In this document: in pieces, positions 23,740 to 37,791 of the stretch
How the letters are laid out: each line of letters opens with the position of its first letter
How positions within the stretch are numbered: position 1 is the first letter of the stretch
DNA from: Delphinapterus leucas
Lineage: Eukaryota > Chordata > Mammalia > Artiodactyla > Monodontidae
Direction of reading: 5' to 3'
Assembly (NCBI RefSeq): GCF_002288925.2
Contig: NW_022098026.1
Location: 17,313,005-17,377,004 of the forward strand
DNA: 64,000 bases
The notes under the pieces: generated by a model
Database searches by the model: none
Told to the model about the DNA's origin: nothing
The model's input: only the letters and a program-made list of their open reading frames with translations
Made by a program: the position numbers and the translations under genes

Positions 23740-24909
23740 GTAAGCTGGAAGAAGTGTTGATTGCTTTCCCAAGTTCTCACTTTAGTTGTCAAATACTGGG
23801 CACATATTCTTTCTTGAGTTAACGGATGAATTTTCGTAGAAAACTGACTATCTCTATTTGTTTTTTGCTAATAAGCTTCTAAATGGCTAATAAAATCTCT
23901 TGGGGACCTGGAATAATACAGTCCCACTGGAATGGACTGAATAAATTAGCTCTAGTGTGAAAAGGATGTTCAGGTAAGAAAATCAATTTAAAATGACTTG
24001 GGGATCTGTGAAAATACCCTGCAGGATCTTGTGATGTTAACTTACAAACAATAGAGACAGGAATTGAAGTTATTTATTTGACTTGCCCCATTCTGATTTT
24101 GATCCTTGATGGAAATGTGTTTCTAGTATAAATATGGTGGATATAGAGGTATTTGGGGCCATCAGTTTTCTGAGTTAGTAAGTACAGAGGGTCTTTCTCT
24201 TCATTTAATGTTAAATAATCCCATTAACATTTTGGAATTAAATTGAGTTTTAGTCTTTAAGAAAAAGTTGGATTGAATTTGTAAAACAATGTATTAAGAC
24301 TTAAAAAGAAGTTGTAATAGTAATACAAACAATCTCCTGACTTAGTGGAGAAACATTTTATTGTTCATGTCTGATATAAAGCAGAATTAAAGATGGAATG
24401 TATCTATACGTCTTCCTTTTGGTAAAGTAGTATCACAAATGGTTATAAAGATAACCTTTCAATTTTAAGGTTCATAGAGTGCTCACCCTGTTCAGATAAA
24501 CCAGAAAGTGCTTTTTTTCTCCCTTCTCAGTTTTATTTAGCCAATTAGGCTAATTATATATATATTTCAAGGCTATGTGCCAATTCAATCTAGAGCTGTT
24601 TTCTGTTCAGCTTTTTATTATTCCTTTAAGATACAAGCTTTCGTTTTGTAATTCCTAAGAAAAAAAGGATTTTATTTTGAAAACTGAGATTCTGTTGCTG
24701 AAATGCTGTAACTGTAGTATAAGCTGTTATCTCCACAATTGTGTTTCCTGTGTTGCAGATTATATAACTGCATGGCTTACATGAGGGGTCCTCATATAAG
24801 TGCAGCCAAACTGTCAAGAGCTTCCATTAGATTTAAAAGTGCAAGAGAAAAAAAAGCAATCTAGCTTCTTGGTAGAAATAAAATCAAATTTTTACAATTT
24901 AATTATTAG

Positions 24910-25062
24910 CTCCGCAAAGCTGTCATGGACCATGTTTCAGATTCATTTCTGGAAACCAACGTTCCACTTTTAGTATTGATTGAAGCTGCAAAGAATGGAA
25001 ATGAGAAAGAAGTTAAAGAATATGCCCAAGTTTTCCGTGAACATGCCAACAAATTAATTGAG
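24910..25062 (+). CDS. CTNNA1: CTNNA1 coding exon, residues 382-432
   Basis: This 153-bp exon (51 codons) starts LRKAVMDHVSDSFLETNV and ends EHANKLIE. It lies between an ATTATTAG acceptor and a GAG/GTAAGT donor, phase 0 at both ends. It joins directly to the previous exon, giving RRQ-LRKAV as in vertebrate alpha-E-catenin, and spans the change from the M1 to the M2 helical bundle. I see no substitution from the human protein as I remember it. The separating intron is only 1,170 bp, the second shortest in the window. Alpha-N- and alpha-T-catenin paralogues are similar here, but the exact sequence and the nested LRRTM2 (not LRRTM1 or LRRTM3) identify CTNNA1. Confidence 0.97.
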
Positions 25063-25339
25063 GTAAGTGTATTAGCAGTTTTATTAATTATGTGTAACTT
25101 GGTGGACTGTGGTAATTTTTAACCACAGTATTTAATCAGCGGAAAAATGTAGGGGCTCATCTAATGTACAATATGTGTAAGATGAAAGTCTTTCATTATT
25201 AACGTCTATCCAAAACTACCATTTTGGTCAGTTTACATTAATTACATACATAATTAGATATAGGTAGTCTTTATCCGGGAAACTTAACATCTCCACTTGG
25301 TGTTAATGCAAATAAAATAGATCATGACATGCTTAAACT

Positions 25340-25560
25340 CAGAAGACACTGTAGAAAGTAGTGGCTAGAAGCTGGAGCTCAGGAGTCATACTGCCTGGGC
25401 TTGCATCCTGGCAAATTACTGAACCCCTCTGAATTCCCGTTTCTTACTACAAAATGAAGATACTAATGATGCCTATCTAGGGATTATTTTGAGATCTCAA
25501 AGAGATGATGTATGTCAAGTGCTCAACCCTTTGCCTGAGACACAGACTGAGCTCCATCAT
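25340..25560 (+). repeat. MIR SINE, plus strand
   Basis: ACTGCCTGGGCTTGCATCC, then a diverged MIR core (CAAATTACTGAACCCCTCTG), then GTGCTCAACCCTTTGCCTGA. Confidence 0.7.
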
Positions 25561-25584
25561 CTTGTTTTAAAATTGTAGAAATTG

Positions 25585-25703
25585 GGAATTCCCAGGTGGT
25601 CCAGTGGTTAAGACTCTGCACTTTCACTGCCGAGGGCGTGAGTTCAATCCCTGGTTGGGGAACTAAGGTCCCACAAGCCAGGTCACATGGCACAGCCAAA
25701 AAA
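25585..25703 (+). mobile_element. CHR-type SINE, plus strand, short form
   Basis: GGGAATTCCCAGGTGGTCCA head, B-box-like GAGTTCAATCCCTGG, and end CACAGCC plus A-tail. Flanking near-repeats AATTGTAGAAATTG (25571-25584) and AATTGAAGAAACTG (25704-25717). Confidence 0.92.
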
Positions 25704-26599
25704 AATTGAAGAAACTGAGCCCTAATGTGCTGCTAATTAGATATGTTTGAACAGTAGATATCTGTATGTTAGTGGTTGGTTTTTTTGGCTATAAGAAGAA
25801 AGAGTGAGTTGCTATTTAATTTCCAGATAAGTTAGGCTTGCCTCCTACCTTTTGATTACTGAAATTATGTTACTGTTTAATTGATTTCATTATTACTTTA
25901 TTTCAAAAATTTGACACACTGTAAGCATATACCCAACGTATTTAATTTTGTAACCCTAATGTAAAACATCTAATATTTGGAAGAGGTATTCCGTAGACCA
26001 TTTGGTAAGTTGGTTATTATGTAAGAACAGAAAATGGGCCTTTTATGTAAAATGTGTTTCTTGTACGTTTGGATTTATAGTGACATTAGGCCAGGTTAGT
26101 ACCATAAAAATATTCTAAGGAAAACATCAGTTATCACATTAAATGTGTTACTAATTTTAAATCTAGTTTTCTTTGAACATTAATCGTTATTCTCACCTGA
26201 ATTAATTATGTGCAAAATACGTAGGTCAGTCTGCTATTCAAGTTACTGATTCTGGCATTTGGTTAGAAGACTTGCATTTTGTGTCTCCATTAAGCATAAT
26301 CTTTTCACAGTAGTCATATGACTGCATGAGGTGTAACCTTCAAATATACAAAGATTGTCTTCACAAAGATTGTCTTCAGGAAGCCAACCTCCTGTAAGTA
26401 GCCTACATCTTAGACAGCGTGCCTGTGAGGCAGGAAGCAAGGACACTGCCAGTCCATGGCCTTGGGTAACAGGTAGCAGTAATGGCAAAGGCATTGGAAA
26501 GGGCATCTGAAAGAGCATGTTAGGCTGAACCTCACAGGGCAGCCCTTTTCTGTTCTACAGCTGGAGGGCCCTTTATAAGGACCTGCTGTATAGTCCTCA

Positions 26600-26735
26600 G
26601 CCTCTCCATCCAACAAAACTGACACTTGTTGAGCACCTGCTGTGTACCATGTATATGCAAATACAATGTACTTTCCACATTCTCAGGTAAGGAAACAGGC
26701 TTAGAGAGGTTAAGTAACTTGCATTCCTCCCACAA
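26600..26735 (-). repeat. MIR SINE fragment, minus strand
   Basis: TGTTGAGCACCTGCTGTGTA, then GGAAACAGGCTTAGAGAGG and TTAAGTAACTTGC, the antisense MIR pattern. Confidence 0.65.
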
Positions 26736-27689
26736 TGAGGGCTGTGCCACTCAAGCTTACTGGCGTAGTGGACAGCCTTATGGCCAATAAGAAGCACTAG
26801 ATGGACCTGGTGGGTTTGGAGACCTGCTCCAGGAACTTTGTCCATGCTTATACTTCTTATTTCATTCTGAACTAACCAAGGGCCCCTTAATGTTTAATTT
26901 TGATATTCCCTGTCACAACTGACTTCTGACTCCTTTCTCCCCTCTCTCCCCTCTCCATGCCCTCCACCCACATCGTCCCACACACATAATATATGTGTAT
27001 TAAATGGCACATGGCTTTTCATTGCTTGATGCATAACCAAAGACCTTGTAGTATCATTCTGCAAACGTTTAAATTACATTTATGGTAATAGAGATCCTAG
27101 GGTATATAATTCCATGTGTGCATGGAAAGGAAATGAATTTTTAAAGTGTTTGTTATAGAAGCCTCAAATTCCTGATTCAAGGCAGAACTTCATTCTTCAA
27201 TGACAAGCCTTCTCCTCCCCACACTAGTACTTTTGTATTATAATGAAACACTGAATTAGAGACTTGTTTAAAGCAAAGGTAAAATACTTTATTGTGATTA
27301 TTTTCTTAATCTCCTGACATCTTCCTTTCTTTTTATTAGTTCCCCCTCTTAAGTGGAGTAAATGTCTGCAGGCCAACTTCGGTTTTAGGGGCCATTTGCC
27401 ATTTTTCCTGGGGTTTAGGGGGAGTAAGGGTGCTATGTGAAAGTTGGGAAGGGCTGGTGGTGATAGGCCTCTGGCAGGAAAGGAAGGACTCAGATTCTGC
27501 AGCCACTGAGAATTCTGCCAGATATGTTTGTCCTCCTAAAATATTGAAATACAATTCTATCACTAACCACCTGAAATTAGCACAGACTCCACAGGTAAAG
27601 GGCATAATTCCCAGTAAGATTGTCCTCACTATAGATGCCAACTGCAAGTTAGGGGAGTCCCCAGCCCACCTGTACTTCTGACCCAACTG

Positions 27690-28230
27690 TCTATAAATTC
27701 AAGTGTTCCCATGACCTCTCATCCCTTCTTCACAAGACTGCCCTCATTTCAAATGCCAGCTGCAAGTTTGAGGGTCCCCAGTCCACCTGCTCTTCTGATC
27801 AACTAGCTACAAATTTGGAGGGTTTCCATGGCCCACTTCAGGTTCATTAATTTGACAGGACAACTCATAGAGTTCAGGAGAGTGCTATCCTTATGACTGC
27901 ATTTTATTGTAAAGGATACAAATCAGGTCCATCCAAATGAAGAGACACATACCGTAAAGTGTGGGAAGGTCTCAAAGACAGAGTTTCCTGTCCTCTCCCC
28001 GTGGATCAGGGTATGTCACCTCCTGGCACATTGATGGTTCAGCCAGGAAGCTCCACTGAGTTTCAGCAACCAGAGTTTTTACTGAGATTTCATTATGTAG
28101 GTATGATTGATAGAATCCCTTCCTTCCGTGGACCTTGGTTTTTCCTGAAAGCCCCCATCCTCTGATCACATGGTTGGCATGGTGGCCTATCCATCCTCTG
28201 TCATCTCGTTAGTCTAACATATATAGGGGC
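27690..28230. repeat. Old LTR-like interspersed repeat (family not identified)
   Basis: Phrases such as TTCATTAATTTGACAGGACA, AACTCATAGAGTTCAGG and ATTGTAAAGGATACAAATCA resemble an ancient mammalian LTR consensus. I cannot name the family. Two sub-repeats starting near 27640 and 27765 share CAACTGCAAGTT / CAGCTGCAAGTT and GTCCCCAG. Confidence 0.35.
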
Positions 28231-31200
28231 TCAGCTGGAGTTACCTCGTTAGCATAAATGATGAATAAGAAAGACCCTCCTGTCACTCCTGAAATCTCTC
28301 AAGGATTTAGAAGTTTCCTCCCAGGAATCCAGTGCAAAGACCAGACATTTTTTTATTATACAACACCTCCCCATCTTGAAGGAATGTGGAGTGCATGGTT
28401 TTTGGATAGCTTGCTACCCAGCCATAAACACCACATGGAAGAGGTAAGACAGGGCAGGTTTGTTTCTTGCAGCTTTATGTAGATCCTGTTTGTGGCCATT
28501 TACCCAGCAATTTACCACTTGTTTTATCTGATGTTCCTTGCATTGTTTGGTTTTACTTTTCCCTGGAGGTTCGCCCGTTAGGAGCCCAGTTTTCTGATTG
28601 AATCCATCTCTTCTCTCCTAAGTGAATGGCTCTTTCTCATAGAATCATTGATTCTCCCTCTGGTGTATAAATCCCCTTCTGTTTAATATCCGTGTATTGA
28701 CACTTACCCTTTCTTAGACTCATTCTGTAGTGGGAAACTCCCTCCTTCCAGAGGCGGCACCTTCCACTGGTGGATTTCTCTGGTTGTTAGGAATGGGGGG
28801 CCACAGTCTCCTTCTCTGGAACACTCCCTGTCCATCTTTTTACTGCTGCACACAAATGAATTGAGAGGAGCTATAAGTGAAAATAGACACCTGATTTCAA
28901 AGATGTGGCATGGAAAAAGAATGTAAAAGATTTCATTATCTTTTTTATTGATTACATGTTGAAATATATTATCTTGAGATTAAATATTATTTTTTCTAAT
29001 CTCACCTCTTAATGTGGCTCACATTGTATTCCTGTTGGACAGCACTTGTCTAGGTGATTCCTTTGAGAGGCTCTCTTCATTCTGCCTCTTCTCTGAATGC
29101 TTGCCACTTAAGTGCCAGTCCTTATTGAACACCTGCTGCAAGAGCGGGCGGATGGAGGTAGAGCAGCCAAAGCTTCCGCTGGCTTTTGGGCAGTGACCTC
29201 ACAGTTAGTCAGCTCCAGGATTTTGCTTCCAGAGGTGCTGCTGCTCAACTCCATCTTCTCCATCCTGGTCTATGTGGGTGCAGTTGGTTGTTTGGCTCTC
29301 TCTGTTTTGACACTCATGCAGTATAAACTTCTTAGATTCAGTCTAGTGTGCTGGCATTGCTCTTCATATTATTGACAGCCCCTTCCAAACTTGTATCATT
29401 TCTTTCTTTTTTAGAAAATAAGCATATCTTTTCTCCTTTTATCCAGTATGTTTATAAAGTACTGTCTAAGACAACCCATAGGATAGAAACTTTCTTTCAG
29501 CTTGCCACTAGAAATCATTGTGTTGATTGTACGATTCTTTGTATATAGTTAGCTGTTCAGCCAGTTACAAATTCCTTAACTTTTGTCTTGATCTCTGTCC
29601 CTGCCCACCCCGGCCAAATAAAATAGTGTAAAAACGTTATGCTATAATTTGGGTTGTCATGTAAAGTTGCTTCAAATGTACTAATAGTTTCTGAGTAGTA
29701 TTAGGGATAGCATCCACAGAGAAATGGGAATATTATGGTACCTTCTCTGTATACCACATTATGGAAATACAAGATTAGCTTGAAGAATAAAAACCACATA
29801 CTGACTGGTGAGGTTTTTTGAGCAGAAGTGAATTTCTCCAGCCCCTCTGTGTGGGCATAGTGTTTGGAAGGCTGTGTGGTGCCTGCTGCCTATTGGATCC
29901 TTATTAAATGACTGTGATTTTACTTGGGAAAGCAAATAACAGAGTGTTTGCTGTGTGGCTGCTCTTATTTTCTCAGGGTCTGACTAGGACCTCTGACTGC
30001 CTCACACTACAGTTGTCAGTGGGATCTATTACCTCCCCACATGGTATTGAATCCCCTTTTCTTATGTGAAGGGTACGTAGAGGTTGTGCATCTCAAGGCC
30101 AGTGAGTAGGGGAGCAGGAGCTGAGGGTCAGTGTTGATGAGCTGGTGACCCTTCTGTTCACCGTTTTCTTCTGTTAATGATTTCTTTATATTGCTTGTCA
30201 GTTTAGTGTATTGAGGTGAAAAATTTATTTTCTGTCAGAAATATTAACCTTTTTGTCAATAATGCAACACCCACGTGTCCTTTTTAATTGCTTCATTCTT
30301 TGCCTACCTCCTTTGCTGTGAGCAGCTTAATAGCTAAAGAGCAATCAGTTTTCCCTTTTTAATTTTGCTGTCTTCTGGTTCCTTTTCAATTTCATGAATT
30401 GAGAGTGAAATAGGAAAAATACAATTCATGAAGTCTTGCCTGTAAAAACTGTCTATCATTTAGTATCCCTTTCCCCTCAGCCCGAGACACTGTACAATAA
30501 GATAGTGTTTTGTTCATTGCCTTGTGAATTAAGAACCAAAAAGTAAATGTAACTGGTATGATTTTGAGCTGGATTATCATTACTTGCTATGTCCCCCCCC
30601 CACCACCACCACCCCAGGACCAAGTATTTCCCATTATTCAGGACTTCATAGGTTGTGGCTTTATTGGCTTGAAATGTGTATTTTAACTGCAAATTGAATG
30701 ATCTTCATTATAACTTTTATTCTGTGTTGTGCTTATAATACGCAGTAAAGTGACCTTGAAGAAACCTCTGTAAGGGGCATTTGAATTAAACACTGACCTT
30801 ATACCATCTGCCTGTGACATCTTGGATATTTTTTCAGTACCTCTGTACAATACTATAGGCTGAAATTCTTGCAAATGGCCAATCAAATGAAGCTTCAGTT
30901 TTCCAGGACAGTAGGATGTTTGCATGAAAGCAGTTGGGTATTCTTAGGGAAGAATGCTGACCTCAGAATCAAGAAGAATTTCCTGAGCATATTGAGCTTG
31001 GTTTTCTCACATTTTCAAGGGTGTGTAATTTCACATGCATGGGGTTGTGTAAGACCAAAGTGTCTTGCCTGTACTATTTTAACACCTTAACACCAAGCTT
31101 TTTTGGCTGAACTGAACCACCTAGTCAAATTTTGGGATGGTCAGGTGAAGGCAAATGGATGTATCTTGTTCTCAAGGAGCATTGAGATTCTTTTCTCTTG

Positions 31201-32539
31201 GAGTGTTGGCAGGAACGATTAAGGAAGCACTCTGCCCAACTCTGGCCCTGCTTCAGAAAAGAGTGTAGGCCCTCCTATTGCCTCACCAGTAGACCTGATG
31301 GACTAGTGTTTAGACAGGCACCCTTCCTAGCCTTATTGACAGATTATTCAGGAGATTAGACAGAAATAGGGAACTTTTTAAGTGATCTGTATAATAACAT
31401 GTAAATGGAAATGATGACAATATCACCTGGGTGGTTATCTACACATGAAAGCCTTTTTAAAAATATCACATAGCCAAGCTGTTTAAAATAGTTTATGATG
31501 TTTTAGTAAATTCACAATTTCTAATCCTGTTACGAGAGATACTTATATCCCTAAAATTAGATTTGGCATGGCTTATTTTGAACAAAAACATGTAAGAGAA
31601 ATTAAGGTAGATGTAGAAAATCAGGACGTAGGAGAGAAATAATACATAATTACGAGCTATAATTGCCATGCTTGAGTTTGGTTGTGTTACTGCACTTCCT
31701 GGTAGCATGGAGGAAAGGAAGACACACAATCAGTTCTGTATTCTTGTCTTTAGAATGGAAGAAGTATGCCCATTTTTTCATGGGAAATGAGCCTATCGTA
31801 AAATGTTAAAAAAAAAAATCCTTGCTTGGGACTTTTACATAAGGGGCAGTGAATGATTTAATACATAGTGTCCTCAACATTTTAGTAATAAATGTAGTGA
31901 CAGAGTCCACATGATTTTTTTTTCTTGTAAATTCCCTCTAAAATGGCAAGGTCATAATATTCAGTTGACACTGAATTGAGTTCCAAAGAGCTGTGATGAG
32001 GAGCTAACCCAGCATGTGGCCTTCCGTCTCCCAGTAACAATATTAGGAGAACTGAGGGCTGTGAGTCTGTGAGTCCAGTGCTTCCTCCTGATCATCCCAG
32101 TGTAGCTTTCTTTCTTTTTTAAAATAATGTTCAACCTTCCAGTTTCTTTGTGTTTTAAACGCGTCCTGTAAAGAGCATATGTTTAGTTATTGTTATTCAG
32201 GTTAGCAGGGTTTTTTTCCCTGTTAATTAGGGAGTTTTGTACACACACATTTATTATCATTATGACATGTGGATTCATTCTTACCATTGCATTTTTGTTC
32301 TCTCTTTTCCCTTCTTAATCCTGCTTCCATCCCTCCTCCTCTATTTCTAACTCTCCTTCCCTCTTTTGGATTGATTGAGTCCTCCTACTTCCTTCTATTC
32401 CCCCCCGCCTTCTCATTTGGAAATCATATACTCCATTTTATTACTAGCAACTCTGGATATTTTAAGCATGCATGTTTAAATTCAGAGGTTGAGGGTAAGT
32501 AGTATCTTTTCCTCCTTCTGAAACAGTATGAGAATCTTA
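28231..32539. other. Intronic sequence, no gene recognised
   Basis: Inside the 12.7-kb CTNNA1 intron. A C-rich/CCA run lies at about 30591-30616. Short open frames (28258-28482, 29112-29375, 30683-30925) carry no recognisable domains. Confidence 0.5.
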
Positions 32540-33740
32540 GAATGCTCTGACTTTAGTTATTCTCTAACTTAGATGTTACTGTTGTCCAGTAGTTTGGTTC
32601 TCTTAATTTTTAGCCCCATGAGTTAGACACTGTTGGTATTGCTTTATTCACTTATTTCAACTTTTGCATAAAATTTACCTGATACCATATTTTCATTGCT
32701 TCCCATTTCTTCTTGCATATTAAACCTTCCTTCTGGGATTGCTTCCTTTTTTCCTAAAGCATCTTTATTAAACACCTTTAGTTGGGGCAGGAAAGATCTG
32801 TCTGGAGTAAATGCTCTGAGATTGGTTTTGTTTTTGTTTTGTCTTAGTGTCTTTATTTTGGCTTAATTCTTGAAAAAATAATTTTATTGGATGTATAGTC
32901 CTAGGATGATTCCCCCCCCACTACTTCCCTTCAGGGATTTGAAAATATTATTACCCTATCTCTGGCTTCCATTGTTGCTGTTGAGAAATCGGCAGTCAAT
33001 CTCACTGAGCTTTCTTTGTAGATAATTTGTATTTACTTTCTGGCTGTTTTTAAAATCACTTTTGTTCTAAAGCTTCACTTCAGTGTGTCAGGGTGTAGAT
33101 TTCCTTTTATTTACTCTGCTTAGAATTTATCTTCCCAGATCTGAAAATTGTTTCATCCATGCTGAAAAATTTCAGCTGTTACCTCTTGCAGTATTGCCTC
33201 TTTTGCATTCCCCCTGTCTTCCCTTCTGAAATCCTCATAGTTGAATAATAGACCTCAATTTATCTTTCATGTCTCTTAATTCCTTTTATGGTTTCATGTC
33301 ATGAAAATGTCTTGGTTTTCCTGAATAATTTCTTCAGTTTGACTTTCCAGGTTAGTAATTCTCTTTTCAGCAGTGTCTAGTCGATATTATTTTAAATTTC
33401 TAGAAATGGTAGACATTATTACTTTTCTCTTAAAGTTCTATTTTGATCCTTCTCGAATCTGCCTAGTTATTTCTGAGTGTGTTTTTCCTTTTCTATACTT
33501 TGTATCCTTTGTGTTATCTCTGTTAATGTAAAAAAACATATTTCTTAATACTCCACTTTTGATCATTTAAGTATCTGCAAGTCATGGATCTGATTACACA
33601 GTTCTTTTGCTTCCTTTTGCTCAAGATGCCTTATTTCCTTGTGTACTTCCTGTATTTTTTATTGTGGGTTCACATTCCTGGTATTTCTTATTTGGGAATT
33701 CTTTGAGGCCTGGGTTTAGATTACTTTCCATCAGAGAAAA
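32540..33740 (-). repeat. Old L1 (L1M-type) stretch, minus strand
   Basis: Carries the antisense L1 phrases TGTCTTTATTTTGGC, CTCTGGCTTCCATTGTTGC, TGTTGAGAAATCGGCAGTCA and GTGTGTCAGGGTGTAGATTT. Diverged, no open frame. Confidence 0.6.
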
Positions 33741-34212
33741 TTTCCATTTATATTTACTTTTGCCAGTTGCTTACGGATACTACTAATACATGACCTCCTA
33801 ACCCTAAAAGTTTTGGGGGGCCAGATAAATAATATAATTTCTATACCTAAACCCCTGAGGAGGGCTAGCCTTTGGTTAGAATTTACAGGAGAGATCTTTT
33901 TTTTTTCTCCTCCTTGAGGGACTGATTAGGGCTTATACTGGCAAGTATCCTACTATTTTGCTCTTCATGTTGACTTTTCTCTTAATTCACTCTTTCACTT
34001 AGGATGTTGCCTTTTGGCTGTCCCAGCTCTGTGCAGATTCTCTCATCTAAGGCATCTACCTTATGAGACCCATTAAAAACCCAAGTTCTGACCACAGAAT
34101 GGCACACATACTCCCCTTCATAAACAGTTTTCAGTGCTTACCTCTCTGAATTTCTGTTTTCTCATTTCTAGCCTCTGCTGATTTCCCTTAATTACTCACC
34201 TGCTTACCCTAC

Positions 34213-34345
34213 ATTTTTTTTTAACAGCATGATTGAGGTATAATTTATATACCATAAAACTCACCCATTTTAAGTGTACAATTCAGTGGTTTTTACTAAG
34301 TTTACAGAACTATGCAGTCATCATTACAGTCCAGTTTGGAAGTTT
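34213..34345 (-). repeat. L1M 3' UTR fragment, minus strand
   Basis: ATTGAGGTATAATTTATATA, CACCCATTTTAAGTGTACAA and TTCAGTGGTTTTTACTAAG are typical of the reversed 3' end of old L1 elements. Confidence 0.75.
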
Positions 34346-34624
34346 TCTGTCACCCATGTGTGCTTCACTTTTTGGTTAGCTATCTTGTTCCTCCTAATAA
34401 GATAGCCAACACCTGCCCCTGGAAATTGGAAAGTTGGAAGCTTGACCTCTGTTTCATCATCATTTCTTCTGTGGGTTTGGAAGTAATTGTTAGAAATTTC
34501 TTGAGTGGTTCTGAAATTTATATGATGTGCAGTTGGGACTTCTCTCTTCATATATGACAAGTTTGGAAAAGTTGATTTATTATTACTTTGGATTTTTTGA
34601 GAGTACAGAGAGCTTAACCATTTT

Positions 34625-34705
34625 GAAGAAGAAAGCTCAGGTGGTAGCTTGACCCAAGATCACATGGCAAGTGATGTAGAGTTTGAGCTTCAACTTTACG
34701 GCATG
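34625..34705 (-). repeat. Possible MIR fragment, minus strand
   Basis: CCCAAGATCACATGGCAAGT followed by AGAGTTTGAGCTTC resembles the antisense MIR core. Short. Confidence 0.4.
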
Positions 34706-37700
34706 CTACTCAGGTCGTGGTGTCACTACTTAGACTTAAAAGCTCCCTGTTCCACAATTCTTGTCACTTGTTTTACCTCCACAACAGGTATAGGCTACTG
34801 TGAGAGTAGGTCATTAATTTATTACCAAGAACAAAAACAAATCTCTTCTTGTCTTCCTGCAAAGGTTCCAGGGTAAGGGGCAGTGGGAAACAACTTATGT
34901 TTGACTTAAACAAATTTTAAATTTATTTAAAGTCATCAACACATGTATAACAGAGGAAAATTTGTCATAATGGTATATTTTTTCCCCCTTGTAACCTTGT
35001 TTCATGCATTTTATTTAAGTAAAGAAATTCTAGAGCTTTCCTACATGTCTGAAAAGTTGTCTTTCCTGTCATGTACAGATGTCATATTTGTTGATTTGAC
35101 ACAGCCTGGCTGTGACAATTTTTTCCTGCACAGCACAGATTATTACTGGGCTACTCCTAAAACCAGCTAAAGCCCAGGGCTGTTTTTGGGTTTTTTTCAC
35201 TCAGGGAGTTGAAAGTTTTCTGAAATGTTGTGTTCTTTTACAGGGTCCAAACTTAAATGGGATAGGCAGAAGTGGTGCAAAAGAGGCCTCATGATTCCAA
35301 AGCTGGTAGTCATAGTGTCAATCTTAGCCCACCTCTTAGATTAGCAGGAATCTAAGATGTTTAAATTGTTAATACACAAATTACTGTGGTAGCAAAGATA
35401 TAAAAATTTATTCCGAGAGCAAATTAGAGATGTTACTCATCACTCTCCAAAGTCTCTGCTCTGCTAGGTTCTCTGGAAGTTAGCTGCTCTGAGCATTTTT
35501 AATTCAAACTTCAGAAACTTCTTCAGTCTACTGAGCTGCTGTCCCAGATTTCTAGAGCCCCACAAAGAGGTATTTAGGAAGCCCCTTCCCTCATTCCCAG
35601 CTTTCATGGCAGTCAAGCCTGGCACTAGTATATGAGGTTAGCTTCTCAGAGAGCTGTGGTCGAGATGTTGCATTTGCACATTTGTCATTGTTAGGAGTGA
35701 GTGGCGCTTTCCCTGGAGGGTGAATTGAAGCTCATTCATCTGGAGAAGACTGTCAGTGACAGGTGCCCACTTCCTCCTCCCAGGGCAGGCGGGGTGGCCT
35801 CCTGAAACAGGCAGTGTACTCTTGTAGAACATTAAAGTAATGTTTTTAAAATAAAGAATAAGTCTTCCCAAGTCTTGTTAGGATTTGTATCAGGAAACAG
35901 GAAAGATGGTTTACAAAAGTCAGCCATTTCAGCCTTTAGCCACACACCATCTCATGTGTCTGATCTGTAGTAGATAATACTTATTGTAATCCTTTGCTTC
36001 TTAATTTAATTATTTTTTTCTGAGTTTTACAGATTCATAAAATTGGGAGAATATAAAATTATAATAGTAGTGGCTAGAGAGTGGAAGGCAGAAACAGTGA
36101 CAGACCTTCCTGAATCTAACATTTGACTGGCCTCCGAAAATGGTGGGCATGGGGTGGGACTAGGGATCTTTGTTGTCCCAAATTGCTAATTCAGTCATCA
36201 ACCTCAAATTTTATATTTGGTTTCAAAATGCCTTGTTAAAGCAGTGAAGCAATAGAAGCTGTGGCTTCATAAACACATCTAATTTAAGCTTTCTCCTTCA
36301 CTAGAGCATCGTAAAATGTACATTTGAGGGATAATGTTTGCAAAAGTTTTATCTTCTACAGAATTTAGCTTAGGTCATATTTTGTAGCACTTTTAAAGGA
36401 AACAAATAGAAATCAACAATTATCTCTATAGACTGTCATCATGAATAGAAGTGCCTCTTTGCTCAGGTCCAGTTGACACTGGAAAGTGGAATTGTAACCG
36501 TCAGGGAGTATAAATCTTACTTCTTTTGTGTGATTTTGAAGGCCCTTACCCATTAAAGATCTGACTTAATTTTCTTTTTCCGTACATTTTTATGTTTAAG
36601 TTGCATGTTAGTTCTTTTGTTTCTTCTTGTGATTAGGCATTGCAGGATTGTGATAGTTCGCAGTCTTACAGAAAGCTGATAATCCTTAACTAACACTGCG
36701 AACAACAGTAATGGTATATAATTTTTCTTGTGCCTTTATCTGCTTAACTTGGGTGGAGGAGTGAAAATCAAAGGTTATTGCCATTGCCCTTGTTTACTCT
36801 GGCATTTTAAATTCTCAGAAAGTGCCTCTGTTATTCAACTGCCTACGCCTCTATCATTCATAACTCAGTTTGCAACTGGGGTAAGATATGTCTCAGCACT
36901 GTGTATTCAGTTGGTCCTTGGTATTGCTAATGGAATTGGCAAGCCTGTTTATTTAGAAACATTGGTAAGTGATCACAGCCCTAGCAGCCGCTACAGAACA
37001 ACATTCTCAGCACAGCCAGAGCTTCAGCAGAAGTATGATACAACTTGGAAAGATTGTTTCTGGCTACATGAGTAGTGTCATTGAGGCAGTTGGATGGCAA
37101 GGTAAAGATTTTAGTTCAAATGAAATAGCATCATTCAGGAAACAGTCCAGCTGTCAGTGCTTTTGAGAAACCAGTTAAAAGACAGTTTTGCTCTTAACTA
37201 TGGGATATCATCTCTGTTTCTTCTTCCATTTCTGATGAGGGTGGACTTGGGTCCATCTTGATGTGTTAATGCTATTTTTTTAATTTGAAAAATAGCCTTG
37301 CGTTCAAATAAAGCTCATCTTGGCTTAAAGTAAGCATCCATTCACCTGTCAAATGAGAACAGCAGCTTAGAATTTCGATTTCCTTCCTTTAAGAACAGCT
37401 GCAGAGTACATTTTTATTTGAGGGTACCAATGATTCTTTGGTGCCTTTGGTTCCTTGGTTTTTCTCACGTCTCACACCAGGAGACCCTTTTTCTCAACTT
37501 ACTGTTCAGGCAGGTTAGAGCCCATGTAAAGCTGGTGAGTTACAAGCCCTAGGATCTTTCGGTGTTCTGCCACCAGCTTACAATGTGACCTGTGTTATGA
37601 GTTTAATTTCCTTAGCACAGAGCTAAAAAATTTGTCCTCATAAGCAGGTAATCAATCTGTGAGAAGTAAAACACCTTTGGTGCTTTTGTCATTTGTTCTG

Positions 37701-37791
37701 TAAAGGTCAGGGATGGGGTAGGTGTACATTTGTTTTCCTTTAAAGTTAAAAGAGAAAAATCTTCAAAGGTCTTTTTTATCTTTTCTTCTAG
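34706..37791. other. Intronic sequence, nothing recognised
   Basis: Unique-looking intron before the 93-bp exon. Overlapping + strand frames at 36728-37166 have no recognisable domain. Confidence 0.5.
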
